Below, piece by piece: positions 32,793 to 45,535 of a stretch of DNA of 64,000 nucleotides. Every line of letters begins with the position of its first letter. Position 1 is the stretch's first letter. The notes under the pieces were generated by a model. The model was given only the letters and a program-made list of their open reading frames with translations. It had not been told where the DNA came from and searched no databases. Position numbers and translations under genes: made by a program. Origin of the DNA: Theobroma cacao (Eukaryota > Streptophyta > Magnoliopsida > Malvales > Malvaceae); the NCBI RefSeq assembly GCF_000208745.1, contig NC_030853.1, positions 3,513,190-3,577,189 on the forward strand, read 5' to 3'.

Positions 32793-35136
32793 TGAAGAAT
32801 GTGCCAAGTTAGATGGCGCTGTTGCTAGATGTCTTTCTGGTCTTGCACCTGTTCCTGTATGATCCCCCACCTTCCTTTTCTTGCGTTGATTTGATTTAAT
32901 TTCCCTTAACTTTTGAAGTTTTTTATCTTCTTCATAGATTAGTCTCTCTTATTTAGCTCTCTGTTTTCATTTTAAAACTAATTTCTTGTCGTGTTTGTTT
33001 TGTTTTCCCCTTCAATTCTATGAAACAGTCTGTGCAGTTCTTGTCAAGCATTTATTACCTCCAAGCAATGATGCATTTGATGTTCTCTTGTTGTTTCATC
33101 ATTTATCCACTCTGCCTCTTCTTAGGGCCATGGCCTAGATTTTTACCATCAATGAAGTTTTTACTGCATTGCTTTCTGCATTATTAAAGTTGCCTGATCT
33201 GCATGGTCCTAGCTTATTATATTAATTCTGTTATTGCTATAATTTATTTCTTATTGAGTGATAGTTCTTTTTTTTTCTTTAAATGAAAGAGCGGTACTTA
33301 TCTTATAAATACTTGAAATTTCAGCACGTCCCACACATAAATTCCTAGATTCCCAACATAAGTGATGCAAGTTTGGATCACCAACCTCTTCTACAGATGT
33401 ATGTACTTAACAGTTTCAAAAGCGTAGTTTAGAAGCATTTTAAAAGTTTTCTAATCTTCCTTCATTGGGAAGATGTTGAAAAATATCACGATTATACATA
33501 TCTATGTAGCATTGTTGATCAAAATTGGAAGACATCTTGATTGGTATACGTTATATTTATTGAAAAAATTGAATAGTTTAACTGATTTACATAAAAGAAA
33601 TTATTTAGAGGATGAAATAAAGAATGTTCAAGTAAGAAATTAAGTGAAATCCATATGCCATTGAAGTCATGGCTCTTCAGGGTTGCACTGTAATCAATCT
33701 GTTGCCACTGCTTTCAAAAGTCTTTCTTATTTGATGTACCAAAAAACTGATTTTTTTTTTTTGACACAATAGTTGGAGATGAATTTACTCCATTATTTTC
33801 TTTTCCAGGTAGATGCAACTATGCTAGCATATCTTAGGTAGATGCAACTATGCTAGCGTATCTTAGGATTTGCATCTATGATTTATCTATGAGATCTGAT
33901 ATCTAACATAAATACTATCACTGTTTTCCTGAATGCTCAGCAGTCTACCCGCTGGACTTTTCACCTTCCTTCTAATATATGTTTTTTATTTACTATTTTT
34001 GGAGCCCATGAGTCTTATCCCTTGCAGGGAGTTCAGATGTATATGGTCTATGCTTACTTTGAAGACTTAGGTCTGCAGCAAGACATTTTTCTCTCAAATG
34101 ATTAGTTCATGAATGTGTGTGCACATGGGCAAGCATCTGCATGGATGCACAAGTTTCTGCACGGCTGCATGCGACTCACAAGTAGTGCGTACACGTACGG
34201 AAATTTTAAGGCTCATGCTACATTCATAAGTAGGTGCATGTGACTCATTTGTTAATTGTTTACTGTAAGCTATAGCTTCAATGGAAAATATTAAGGCTTA
34301 TGCAACATGATTTTCTTCGGGTGAGGTTGGAACTAGAGCATATTTTTGTCCCTACTTGGGCCTTAGCTTCAAGCCTAAATTCTTTTTCCTCTGTCTAGCA
34401 GACATCTCAAAGCTTACCTTTTCTTTCTTTCTTTTAGAATATGATTGAAAAATTTGTGATTAAGCTTATGCTAGAATGTCTTTGCATAGGGAGGGCTGCA
34501 CCTTCTATAGTTTCTTGTTTTAGCTTTTTGTCTTGGGTAAAAGTATTCAGTAAAACACTCATTTTTCTCAGGTTCCATGTTTATGGTCTATATGAAGTGA
34601 AGGTCTTTGGTGATGGAAATTGTCAAATGGTTAAATTTAATCTCTCATTTATTTATCTCAACTATAGTCAAGCTTTATGACTAGTTATTCAAATCACATC
34701 ACCTTGCTTTGCAGTTTTGTGCACTTTCAGACCAGATGAACAAATCCCCGGAGTATCACAAACATGTACTTAAATAGGTACAGTGTCTTTGTGGCTTGAG
34801 AATATTTTATGTGTAACTAAATCTCGGGCCCGTATTTCTAATCATTGAGATCATGGTGCGACCTTTCACAAGCGCATTGGTGTTTAGTTCACAATAGGAG
34901 ATCTATGTATTCTAGGAGAAGATATTAACTTCATAACTTTATATGGTAGTCCCAGAGAAAACTAGTATAAAACCCAGTAGAAAATTTAACATCTCATGAT
35001 CATTTGTATGCATCTCTAAATTGTTAATTTTATCTGTTCTCTTTACGAACAGCACCACTCTTCTTCTTGGTCTTCGGTAGTGGCTGTCTCAAGAATAATG
35101 GCAAAATGTCTTTGCAGCAGCTTCTTCCAGCTCCAT
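32793..35136 (+). pseudogene. truncated OTU-domain deubiquitinase pseudogene
   Basis: A genomic duplicate, introns included, of 60090-62340. Remnants are the end of exon 2 (32793-32856), exon 3 (33325-33398), exon 4 (34572-34626) and exon 5 (34715-34777). Defects against the right-hand gene are clear. The start codon and first part of exon 2 are absent. Exon 3 has a TAG stop where the intact gene has a Phe codon. The exon 4 donor GT is lost (CAAATGG). Exon 5 has a 12-base deletion and ends in an in-frame TAG. The catalytic GDGNCQ segment is still readable in exon 4. Exons 6 onward are missing. It is joined at its left to RH41 intron 1, so it is the relic of a collapsed two-gene duplicate. Confidence 0.9.
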
Positions 35137-35797
35137 CCTCAACCCATATCTTATTTCATTTAGTTTGCCTTGTTAATTGCTTGTAAAATAAGTAATACAA
35201 AGTGTTGAATTCTGTTCTGTCCTGCACATTTTGCTCAAGATTGAGAACACAATTATGGGCTATGGGCTGGCTGCTTAATCATTCCTTGCAGATTATCTGT
35301 TTCTCTTCATTAAAGATTTCTCGTTGTCTATTTCCTTCTCATAAATCACTTTTTTAATAAATATATTTTTTAACTATATTGTCGAAGGCACCCCCTTTCT
35401 TTTTGGTATTGTTACTTGCGTCATGGTCTTTTGTTTTTGTTGTCAATTAAAAAAGAAAAAAGAACATCCCTCTTTCTGTTTAAATGAAGTTTTATTTCCC
35501 AGCTAAGTGTGAAAAGAGGATGGTCCTGATAGTAAAATCGAACGGCTAATACCTTTGAGTATGTTATTTCATGTTACCCTTGTCTTCTCATATATAAATG
35601 GATGCGATTGCGTCTTCATTTCACCATTAGCGATGATATCAAGCTGCTAAACATCTTTCTTTCACTATTACTATACCTGTCTCCACATTTTCTGTTACAC
35701 ATCTCTCTTCAGTTCTCATTTAAATGTTTTGTTTAAATAAACTTTTTAGAATCTGTTTTAATGTGGAATTGCCATTTCCAAATGTCTTTGACTTTCT
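35137..35797. other. spacer between the OTU pseudogene and the proximal RH41 exon 1
   Basis: No coding sequence is recognised. It has no obvious similarity to the DNA that follows the matching point in the intact OTU gene (after 62340) or to the promoter-like segment at 31960-32320. It contains T-rich runs. It may include the duplication breakpoint. Confidence 0.45.
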
Positions 35798-36350
35798 CTT
35801 GTGCCTGATAGAAACGTTACATAGGGTTTTAAGATTCCATATATCTGCTCTTCGCAAACAACAGACAGCAATTTTCTTCTGTTTCTTCTACTTTACACCT
35901 TGTTTCATAATTCTAATTCTGCCATTTAGGTCATTTTAACCAACTTAAATCATGGAAGATGGAGATAGGGATGCTTCTTGCAAAACTTCAGCTTTACAAA
36001 TAGATATTCATCAAGGGATCAGCAATTATACATCACTGTTGACTTGATAAATTTTTTTTCTGTTAATTCTTGCAGCGTATTCCTCTCACCTGGGCAATCT
36101 TATTTTGCTTTATATAGCTGCATTTCTTTACCTTATTTTTCTTTTATTGTCTGTATTTGTAATTAAGCTATTAATTACTGTTTTCTGTTATGTTTCATTG
36201 TTGGTTTTTGTGTTAAGTTTGTTCAATTTGCAAGCCTTTAGCTTTGCATTTTGAGTGACCATTTTTGTTGTAGGATTTGATTAATTACAAACCTTTCATG
36301 ACATTGTTTTTCTTCTTCTGGTTTGCTTCTTGGTACTATAAGCTCAACTT
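35798..36350 (+). repeat. duplicated RH41 5' region (right copy)
   Basis: Matches 32320-32790, including the 70-base exon 1. The donor site differs: ATCA|GCAATT here versus ATTG|GTAATT in the left copy. It lacks the upstream promoter-like DNA seen before 32320. Confidence 0.85.
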
Positions 36351-37935
36351 ATCTATTTACTGCATTGAGTGTTGCATCTATTATGCAGATAATTATGTTA
36401 AAAAGAGTTCTACGGAACAGAGAGATGCTCTGGCTGAGGAACCTAAATGTGTTATTTGTGGCCGCTATGGTGAGTATGTATGCGATGAGACTGATGATGA
36501 TATTTGCAGCTTGGAATGTAAACAAACTCTACTCTCTGGGATTGCTAACTCCTTGTTGCCAGTTGGTCCCTCCTCTACTCAAAGATTACCTGCTACTGAT
36601 GAGTGCTTTTATGTAAGAGATTCTGTTGATAAATCAGGGTTTCAATTTTTAACTGGTGATCAAGCTGAATTGCTTAGAAAGAAACTTGAAATCCACGTCA
36701 AGGGAGATGTGATTCCTGCTCCCATTGTGGCATTTTCTTCCTGTGCTCTTCCTCAGAAGCTCCTACAAAATATAGAAACTGCTGGATATGGCATGCCCAC
36801 ACCTGTCCAGATGCAAGTAATCCCAGCTGCTTTAGATGGCAAAAGCTTGCTTGTTTCAGCTGACACAGGCTCAGGGAAAACTGCTTCCTTTCTGATTCCT
36901 ATTATTTCTCATTGTGCAAATTTTCGCCGTAGCAACTTCTCAAATCACAAAAAGCCAATAGCAGTGGTTCTAACACCAACTAGAGAGCTGTGTATCCAAG
37001 TTGAGGACAATGCTAAGTTGCTTGGAAAAGGTTTGCCATTCAAAACTGCACTTGTGGTTGGTGGAGATCCGATGGCTAGACAACTCTACCGCATTCAGCA
37101 AGGAGTGGAACTCATTATTGGAACACCAGGCAGGCTTATTGATCTTTTAACAAAGCATGATGTAGAACTAAATGATGTAAAGATATTTGGTCTGGATGAA
37201 GTGGACTGCATTCTTCAAAGGGGCTTCCGAGACCAGGTGATGCAGATTTTTAGGGCTCTATCACAACCACAGGTATTGATGTATTCGGCAACAATTTCAC
37301 AAGATATAGAGAAAATAGCAAGTTTTATGGCAAAAGATGTTACTGTTTTTTCTATTGGCAAGCCTAACAGGCCAAATAAGGCTGTGAAGCAGCTACCTAT
37401 CTGGGTTGAGTCAAATAAAAAAAAGCAAAAGCTTTTTGACATATTGAGGAGCAAACATTTTACACCACCTATTGTGGTCTATGTGGGTTCCAGAGTTGGG
37501 GCAGATCTCCTATCTAATGCAATTACTGTCTCCACTGGAATTAAAGCTTTGTCACTTCATGGGGAGAAGTCCATGAATGAAAGGAGAGAAATATTGAGGT
37601 TGTTTTTAGTTGGAGAAGTTTCAGTAATTGTGTCCACTGGAGTATTGGGTCGTGGAATTGATTTTTTAGGTGTGAGACAGGTCATAGTGTTTGATATGCC
37701 CAGTTCCATTAAGGAGTATGTCCATCAGATTGGGAGGGCATCTAGACTAGGGGAGGAGGGTACGGCTATTGTTTTTGTGAACGAGGAGAATAAGAATTTG
37801 TTTCCAGAGTTGGTTGATATTTTAAAATCTTCTGGGGCAGTTATTCCTCAAGAACTTAGTAATTCACGATATACAGTTGTTTCTTTTCCGTCAGGCAAAG
37901 GCAAGGGCTTTAAAAAACGAAAGTATGGTTGCTGA
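35952..37935 (+). CDS. RH41: DEAD-box RNA helicase with HIT zinc finger (RH41-like)
   Basis: ATP-dependent RNA helicase of the DEAD-box family. Predicted as two coding exons, 35952-36021 and 36389-37935, about 538 residues. Exon 2 begins NYVKKSSTEQ. It has a HIT-type zinc finger (CVICGRYGEYVC...ICSLEC) and then the helicase core. Visible motifs: Q motif (GYGMPTPVQMQ), motif I ADTGSGKT, Ia PTREL, Ib TPGR, motif II as DEVD instead of DEAD, III SAT, V STGVLGRGID and VI HQIGRASR. The zinc-finger/helicase fusion and DEVD box are, as I recall, features of plant RH41. A longer frame starting at 36277 crosses the intron's pyrimidine tract and is rejected. The exon 1 donor is GC; the upstream copy at 32466-32535 offers a GT donor in the same phase. 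The role is probably in RNA processing. The core looks intact. Confidence 0.85.
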
Positions 37936-38470
37936 AGTTGTGGCGCCTTTGGTTTGTCAGTGTAATTCATTCAGTTCAGTTGAGAGTCTTGGAAATATTT
38001 AGTAGCAACCCACCATTCTTACAGTTGGTTTTAAGAAGCCAAAAATGCAAAAAGGTTTTGCTTTGACCCGATTGTACAAGTGGGTTTGTTAGTTTGAAGT
38101 AGTTGATAAAATATGGCTCTTCTTCAAAGTGAGGAGTGAGGGCAGGTGTGTAACGGCACATTGGTACCGCAGCCTGGACGAAATGGTGTTGGATCAAGTT
38201 AGAACTTGATCTTGTTTGTGCAATGCTATGACTAAGCGGTATGTCTGTCTTCAGTTGAGGAAGGTTCACATAGATGATTCTTAAGATTCAAAAGTAGAAA
38301 TCCTAACAAGACATTCACACGTTGAACTACTGAATTGCAGTTCGAGCAAAAGCTGTATATTTTCTTTTGTTTACAGAGCTTTGCCCTGAATGCGTATTGA
38401 CGAAAGCAATGGCATATTCTTTGCTCCATGCTTCCCTTATTGTAACTGATGGTGTGAAATAATTTACCGG
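37936..38470 (+). other. 3' UTR and flank of the RH41-like gene
   Basis: Non-coding, moderately T/G-rich sequence following the stop. 'GAAATAATTT' near 38455 is a possible plant near-upstream poly(A) element. No open frame of note. Confidence 0.4.
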
Positions 38471-40917
38471 CTGGATCCTTAATGGCTGAAGTCCAGATAT
38501 GTTGAAAAACTGGAAAGAAGGAAGGTCTGGTTGCTATATGAATAATGAGGACTAATATACTTAATAAATAATAATTTAGCTGAAACAGGATGCTGTATCG
38601 AACAGGTTCCGGAAGATGTATGGCGATATGGTCCGGATAGTGTATATGTCATGTGTCAAGACTTAAGCTCAACTAGAGAGCACAACTTGATCTTAAATTT
38701 TAAAATCTGAGCTTAAGTTGTTTTCGTTATTTTGTAAAGTTGGAGATTTCTTAAGTTCAGTTTGTAGAATTTAAGATTGCGCGGAGTTCAGTTAAGGACT
38801 TGCCATGAGACATCTATCCGGAAGCTGCGGGGAAATGTGTAAAGACTTCACATGGGTAAGGTGATTGGAATGGCAAAGAGTTCTTCTGGACTAAGGAAAC
38901 TCAATCATTTGCATTTAACTTGAGTTACATCCTGACTTCGTTTGCTTCACGGAAATGGACTTTTAGAAATTTATTTTTAAATTTTTGGACGTTTAAAAGT
39001 CGATGAAAAAGATGTTAGAAGTCAATGAAAAGAAAGGTCAAAAAAAATAAATGAAATTATCTTTCATTTTATAAAAATATGATATCTCTAAAAGCTTAGT
39101 TTTCAGTAACGAAAATCGGACTTTACTTGCTTCGAAAATCAAAATATTATTTTATTAATAAATATTTATTTTTTTATTTTATTTAATAATGATATCTATA
39201 ATATATATATATATATATATAAGTAAAATAACTAATTGAGTCAATTGGTTGATATTCTTAATTTTTAATTGCATTAATTTTTTCAATACGTAAATAACTT
39301 CGGAAAACAACAAATTTCAAAGACAACCCCAGTGAGGGTCAATCATTATTCAACCTTTCTTTAATCCGATCTCTTCTATTTCGAATCTTTTCAAAATTAA
39401 AATCCTCAATTTTGTGATACTCTTGCACATATATCATCAAACAGAAAAACAAGTGTGCACTATTATTGAAAAGTTTTGGCTTTTTGAGTTGAAATTGTGG
39501 TTGATTTGGTAAAGATTTACCGATAGTTTGAGCATAAGTAAAGGTTTGACAGCTATTTTTGTGTTTGTTTGGTGGAATGATACTAGCCAAGTACTTAATC
39601 TGTAATTTGATTCTCTCAAGATGTTTTATCTGCAAGTGAGTGTTTACTTCAAAATTTAATTAGTTGCTTTACTATTCTCTTTATTTGCATTTAATTAAGT
39701 GTGTGTAGAAAAGACTAGCCCTATTCCTAACTTTGTTTTTCAGGAGAGATGATAGTTTTTGAATTGACATGCAACGAAGCTAGATAGAAAAAATTAAATC
39801 AGAATAAATCAAATTTTTTTAGTTTCACCTAGTGGGTATTTTGCTAATGCATTGATTACTTAATTTTAGAATCTGGTAGACTGCCTTTTAATTGATTGAT
39901 TTTTTTTCTTTTGTTAAAGAGTTTTCATTTTTGGTATTGCTATTTTTTATACTTGAGATATAAAGGTACGATTGTTGTCTTTTTTTTTTTGTTTCAATGT
40001 GTAATTTGATATTATTTCTATTTTTAGTTCGATATTGAATGATCTAATGAGCTATTTAAGTAACTATTTCAAAGTTGAATTTTGGAGTTCATATTTATAT
40101 TTTTGGTTGAGTTTGGTTAAATGAGTTATTGCATTAATGTTTCATTGTTATTGAAAAACTACAACCAATCAGCAAAAGGATAAAAGAGATGCGGTTAATA
40201 GTAAAAAATTTTCTTTAAATCTTAGGCATGAAAACTAACCCCAAAAAATAGCGATCATAGGAACATTTCTCTGCACTCAGAATAAATAATAATTGTTATC
40301 CCGTTGCACAACATAATGCAATAATTATGGTGGTTTAAAAAGAATTTCTAACATTTTCCTTTCTGTAATAGCATTAGTGCAGTAGATCTGCAATCTAAGA
40401 AGTTACCCCTACCATGGAGCTCAAAAATATATTTACTTTTTCAGCTATAAAAACTATCGAAAGCTTCAATGACTTAGGTAAGTAACCTTTAGGTATACAA
40501 GGATCTATATACATTTCCTTATTAAGAGTTAACAGTTGCATTGAGATAAAGAACAATGAATGAGCAATATAAACATAACTTAATTAAATCCATGCCATCT
40601 CTATCAAAGGTAAAAGAGATCTTATGAATAAGATTCTCACATTTGAAACACACTTGCATTGCAACCATAACCAACAAAAAAGTAGAATAGCTAATGCATA
40701 TTTATATCAAAGAGATATGGTTTGTATTTTAAAAGCTTACCTCTATAGCTTTATTAATTGTAGAATTGTAGATTATTGTTGGTTCAATAAGCAATTTTAT
40801 TTTCTGTTTAAAAATTACATTAATTAATTGTTTAACTTTCAATTATTTATGGTACTTCCATAAGAATTAATGTATTACATCTGTACATATTACACATGTA
40901 CATATTACACTGATACA
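38471..40917. other. AT-rich intergenic DNA, no gene recognised
   Basis: Contains an (AT)n run at about 39198-39221 and many A/T homopolymers. Nothing coding was recognised on either strand. The left end of the Helitron probably lies in this stretch or just to its right, but a convincing terminus was not identified. Confidence 0.5.
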
Positions 40918-43900
40918 ATGTCAAACGAAGGTTTGAGAAAAAAAAGAAGACATGAATAGAATAATCATTGTTTAAACCGTAGTAGCGATATTAACGAAAT
41001 ACTTTATGATGTACCTATTGTTGACAATCAATCTTTATTGTTTTCTATGGAACAAAGTCATATACTAACAAATAACAACGTCATTCAAACTATAAGCAAT
41101 GTGACTGTTGAGGGTAATTTTATAATTGAAAAAAGACCTAATTGATGTACCTATTATGAATTTATGTTTTATACAGTCTGCTCCTACAACTAGTAGTATA
41201 AAAGGAAAAATGAGTGTACAAAGCCTTTATGATGTACCTGTTATAGATTGATTGTTTATACAATCTATTCCTTCAACTAGTAATACAGAAAGAAGAAATT
41301 ACATACAAGGTATGTCTCAATATTTGCAAATCTTTTTCTTTTTCTATTTATTTATTTCATTATTGTACAACTAATTTGCATTTAAAATGTACATTTATCT
41401 GTGCATTGTTTCTATTTTTTTCAAAAACATTAAGCCATTTATGGAATTGCAAATTCTGAGTTTGATAAACATGAATAAAGCATTAATACATCAGTTCTAT
41501 TAAGGAACAATTACCTACGAAGTAAGTAATGTTCTATTTGCAACAATTTTTTATTAAAAGTGATAACCTTACAATGCTTATAACAGTGACATTGTTTTCT
41601 TTTTTTTTACATAATAAGAAGCTGCAACACAATATTAAACTTTTGAGGACCAAACTTACTCTGTCCATTCTATAATGCTCTTATGTGGTATGAAGAAAGA
41701 GTTAAAACAAGTCAAAGTATAAGGTATTGTACATTTTCATTGTGCTGCCAACAAGGTACAATTTGATGACCATCATTTAGGCCTACACTTGAATTTTTAT
41801 ATTATTTATTAGATTATGAAGGAGATAATAATAGTAAAAAATTTAGAGACAACATTAGCGTTTACAATTCTATATTTCAATTTACATCAATTAAAGGAAA
41901 AATAGATAATAGTGTAAACAATACAACTGGTCCATACATTTTTAAAATAAATGGTTAAAACCATCATCAAATTGGCTCTTTACTTCCTATGGTAGGACAT
42001 AAATCTAAGTTTGGCCAACTCTATATTTGTAATGCTAAGAATGAAACTTCAAATAGAATCTCAATTTTTTCATTGTCAAAGTACTAGTAATGTTGTAGAT
42101 AGATCTATAGTCAAAGGTTTAACTAAAATGCTTGACGAAAATAACGAAATAGTTAAAGTTTTTAAAAAAGCAAGAGATAGGTTCAAAGTGTCAAACCATA
42201 CCCCAATTCAATTGAGATTGCTTGGAGTTAGGAACAATAACGAGAGAACTTATGTTACTCCTACTAGATCTAAAGTTGTTGGATTGATTGTTTGCTATTT
42301 AGGTGAATTTAATAAGAACCATGACATTATTGTTGAACATAAAGCTGAAGGGCTAAAAAGAATAAGTGAGTTTCACCCTTCTTTCATGGCTATGCAATAT
42401 TTGTTATTATTTTCTTATGGAAAGAACGAATACATGTTAGACAAGAATTATGTTGACTTTTCATTAAAACAAAGGCCGAAAAGAAAGAACATTTCAATGA
42501 GAGAATATTACGCTTTTGTTGTTCAACAATGTAATCTTACATAGAGTACATTATTAAGAGGTGGTAGATTATTCCAATAGTTTGTTGTTGATTTATTCTC
42601 TGCAGTGGAAGAGATGAGATTGCAATACATAAAAGATAATAAAAAAAAAATCGAAGGTCGACACTTTACAAAAGATTGAAAGACGTTGTTTCAAGAGGCG
42701 ATATACCAGTATAGATAATTAAGAAACGAGTAATCTTGCTTGAAACATTTACTGGAAGTCCTTGGTATCTATTTCAAAATTATCAAGATGCATTGGCAAT
42801 CTATTAGTACTATGGTTGTCTAGATTTGTTCATCACATTCACTTGTAGTGCAAAATGGCCAGAAATTAGGTAAGCTTTATCTATAATACTTGAATAGTGA
42901 CTTGAAGATAGGATTGATATAGTATCATGAGTAATTAGACTCAAGCTTCGTTATTTCATGGAAAATTTGATTAAGAAAAAACATTTTGGGCAAGTGTTGG
43001 TAGGTAAACTTTTTAAACCACGTATAAGTGGTTCATTTGAATTTAGTTGTTAATATTAATTTGAATTTATTAATATTTACTACTAACAATTATGGTTTTT
43101 TTATTATTACGTTAAATAGAAACATATACCATTGAATTCCATAAACGTAGCCTACCACATGTTCATATACTGCTTTGGTTACACCTAACTACAAGATGTA
43201 CAAAATTTAATGATGTGAATAAAATAATATCTGATGAGATTCCAAAGAAAATTCAAGATCCTTTGGGATATGATGCTATCACAAATTTTATGTTACATGG
43301 AGAGTTACATATATACATCCAACATCAAGTGAACTTCATTTTATGAGGTTATTGTCAAATATTGTGAAAGGTCTAAAAAGCTTTGAAGAAATAAGAACAG
43401 TAAAAGGTGTAGTTTATAGTACTTACAAGGCAACGTGTGAAGCTTCAGGTTCGCTTTGAGATGAAGGAAAAACCTCATATTCGCGTAAAGGCTCAACTGA
43501 TGCAATTGGATTAGCTTTAGAATGGGCAGCAAGTAAACAATTATGACAACTATTTGTAACAATGGTTATGTTTTGTAAGTTGTTGACTCATCATTTTTGG
43601 AGAATAATTGGAAACTGCTTGCTGAGGACAATGAGTATAGATTGAGGCAGGCTTTTAAAGCTACTCATTATCAAATTCCAAAAAAAGATCTCAAGAACTA
43701 TACTTTAGTGGCTTTATAGCAAATTTTCAACAGAATTGCAATTCTCTTCAAGGGTTTAATTTGCCTATAGCAATAGAAGGTTCCAAGTATGTGATGGAAA
43801 ATAAATTGATCTATGAAGAGATCAATTACAATTTGCAGGAACTACAAGAGCAACATTTACAGTATCTGACAAACTTAAATCTAGAACTGTTAGAAATCTA

Positions 43901-45402
43901 TGAAGCTGCCAAACAATCTGTTGAGAATAATGAAGAAAAAATCTTGTTTGTTTATGGACATGGTGGCACAAGGAAAGCATACTTTTGAAATACAGTTTTC
44001 TCAAGAATCAGATCTACAGATAAAAGTGTTCTGACTGTAGCTTCATCTGGAATTGCATCCTTACTATTACCAAGAGGCAAGACAACACAATCTCAATTCA
44101 AATTCCTTTGAATGTTGATGAGTATTCCATATGTCAGATTAAAAGAGGTACATAACTTGCAGCGTTGATCCAAAATACTATTCTTATAGTTTGGATGAAG
44201 CTTCTCTGGTACATAGATACTGTTTCGAAGCTTTAGACAAAAGTTTACGAGATTTAATTAGTCACAGTCCATTTGAAGTGTGGTACATAGACACATTACC
44301 GCATTCTGTGGTAAATTTGAAATTATAGATGCATTAATTAATGAATCTCTATTATGAAATTATTGTCAAGTATATATAGATTAAAGACAACTATGAGGCT
44401 TTTACAATTGCATCTGAATGAAGAGACCAAGTTTGAAATTTCAACATTTGCTCAATGGTTGTTAGATATAGGAGATAGAAAAATTGAAGCTTCAACCTAT
44501 GAAGTGGAAAAAGAACCATATTGGATTGAAATGCCTATTGATTTATTGCTTCTATTAATGGAAAATCCAATAGAGATGATTGTTCAGCCGTTTATGGTAA
44601 TCTTGAAGACAATTTTGCAAACTTATATTACTTGAGACAAAGATCAATTGTAACTCCATACAATGACACTGTTGATTTGATAAATTCATATATTATTGAT
44701 TTGCTTCCAAGTACTGTACGGTTATTTTACTTATTAAGATTGTTTAAAATAAATAGTATTTGTTATACATTACAATGACACTATTAATATAATAAATTTA
44801 TATGTCTTTCATTCGGTTGTAAGTACATTAAAGACCTACTATAGCATTGATCAAATATAAAAAATGTCAGATTATTCTTTGGAACATGAAATGTTATATC
44901 TGGTAGAATTCTTGAACTCACTTAATTTTCCTGGCATTCCTATTCACAAATTAGAACTGAAGGTAAATACATTCATTATGTTATTAAGAAACATAAACCA
45001 AAGTTCTAAACTATGCAATAGGACTAGAATTTTGGTTACACAACTAGTTCCCAATGTCATAAAAGGAAAAATAATTTTTGGATCATTTGTCAATACTGCA
45101 GTTTATATTCCAAAAATAATTATGATAGTCAAACAAAAAAATGGCCATTTGTTTTCCAAAGAAAACAATTTCCAATTATATTATCTTATAGCATGACAAT
45201 CAATCAAAGTCAGGGATAAACTCTTGATATTGTTGGTTTGTATTTACGAAAACTTGTCTTTACATATGGTCAATTGTATGTAGCTTTGTCTAGAGTTGCA
45301 TCACAACAAGGATTGAAGATCTTAATTTTGAATGAAGACAAACAATAATTGAATAAAACTAAAAATGTAGTATACAAAGAAATCTTCCAAAATTTACATT
45401 AA
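40918..45402 (+). pseudogene. Helitron Rep/Pif1 helicase (RepHel) relic
   Basis: The ATG at 40918 (MSNEGLRKKRR) opens a frame broken by many stops. Recognisable blocks in family order follow. ALMWYEERV is near 41673. NISVYNSIFQFTS and GPYIFKING lead to HHQIGSLLP and KFGQLYI. The Helitron-like N domain (42011-42544) has EHKAEGLKRISEFHP. FTGSPWYLFQNYQDALAI and DLFITFTC.AKWPEI come next (42750-42870). The HUH motif is LPHVHILLWL (about 43157-43186). In the Pif1 helicase part the Walker A loop reads GHGGTRKA instead of GHGGTGKT. VLTVASSGIASLLLPRG, LELKVNTFIMLLRNINQSSK and a TYGQLYVALSRVAS-type tail follow. It would nick and unwind DNA for rolling-circle transposition. It is inactive here. Confidence 0.85.
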
Positions 45403-45535
45403 GCTTAGACTTTCTTTTCTCTTACTTAATAAAATTGTACATTCTCAATTAATATCTATTTGTTTACAAATTCTTTTCTTTCCTGCTTACAGTTTTCCTT
45501 AATGAAGGTTAACTTATAAATTTTTTGTCTATATA

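Noticed and set aside
36277..36388. ATG at 36277 as start of the helicase (552-codon frame)
   Set aside because: The first 37 codons translate a Phe/Tyr-rich pyrimidine tract ending in TTATGCAG, which looks like an intron 3' end. The same tract is present as intron in the duplicated copy upstream.
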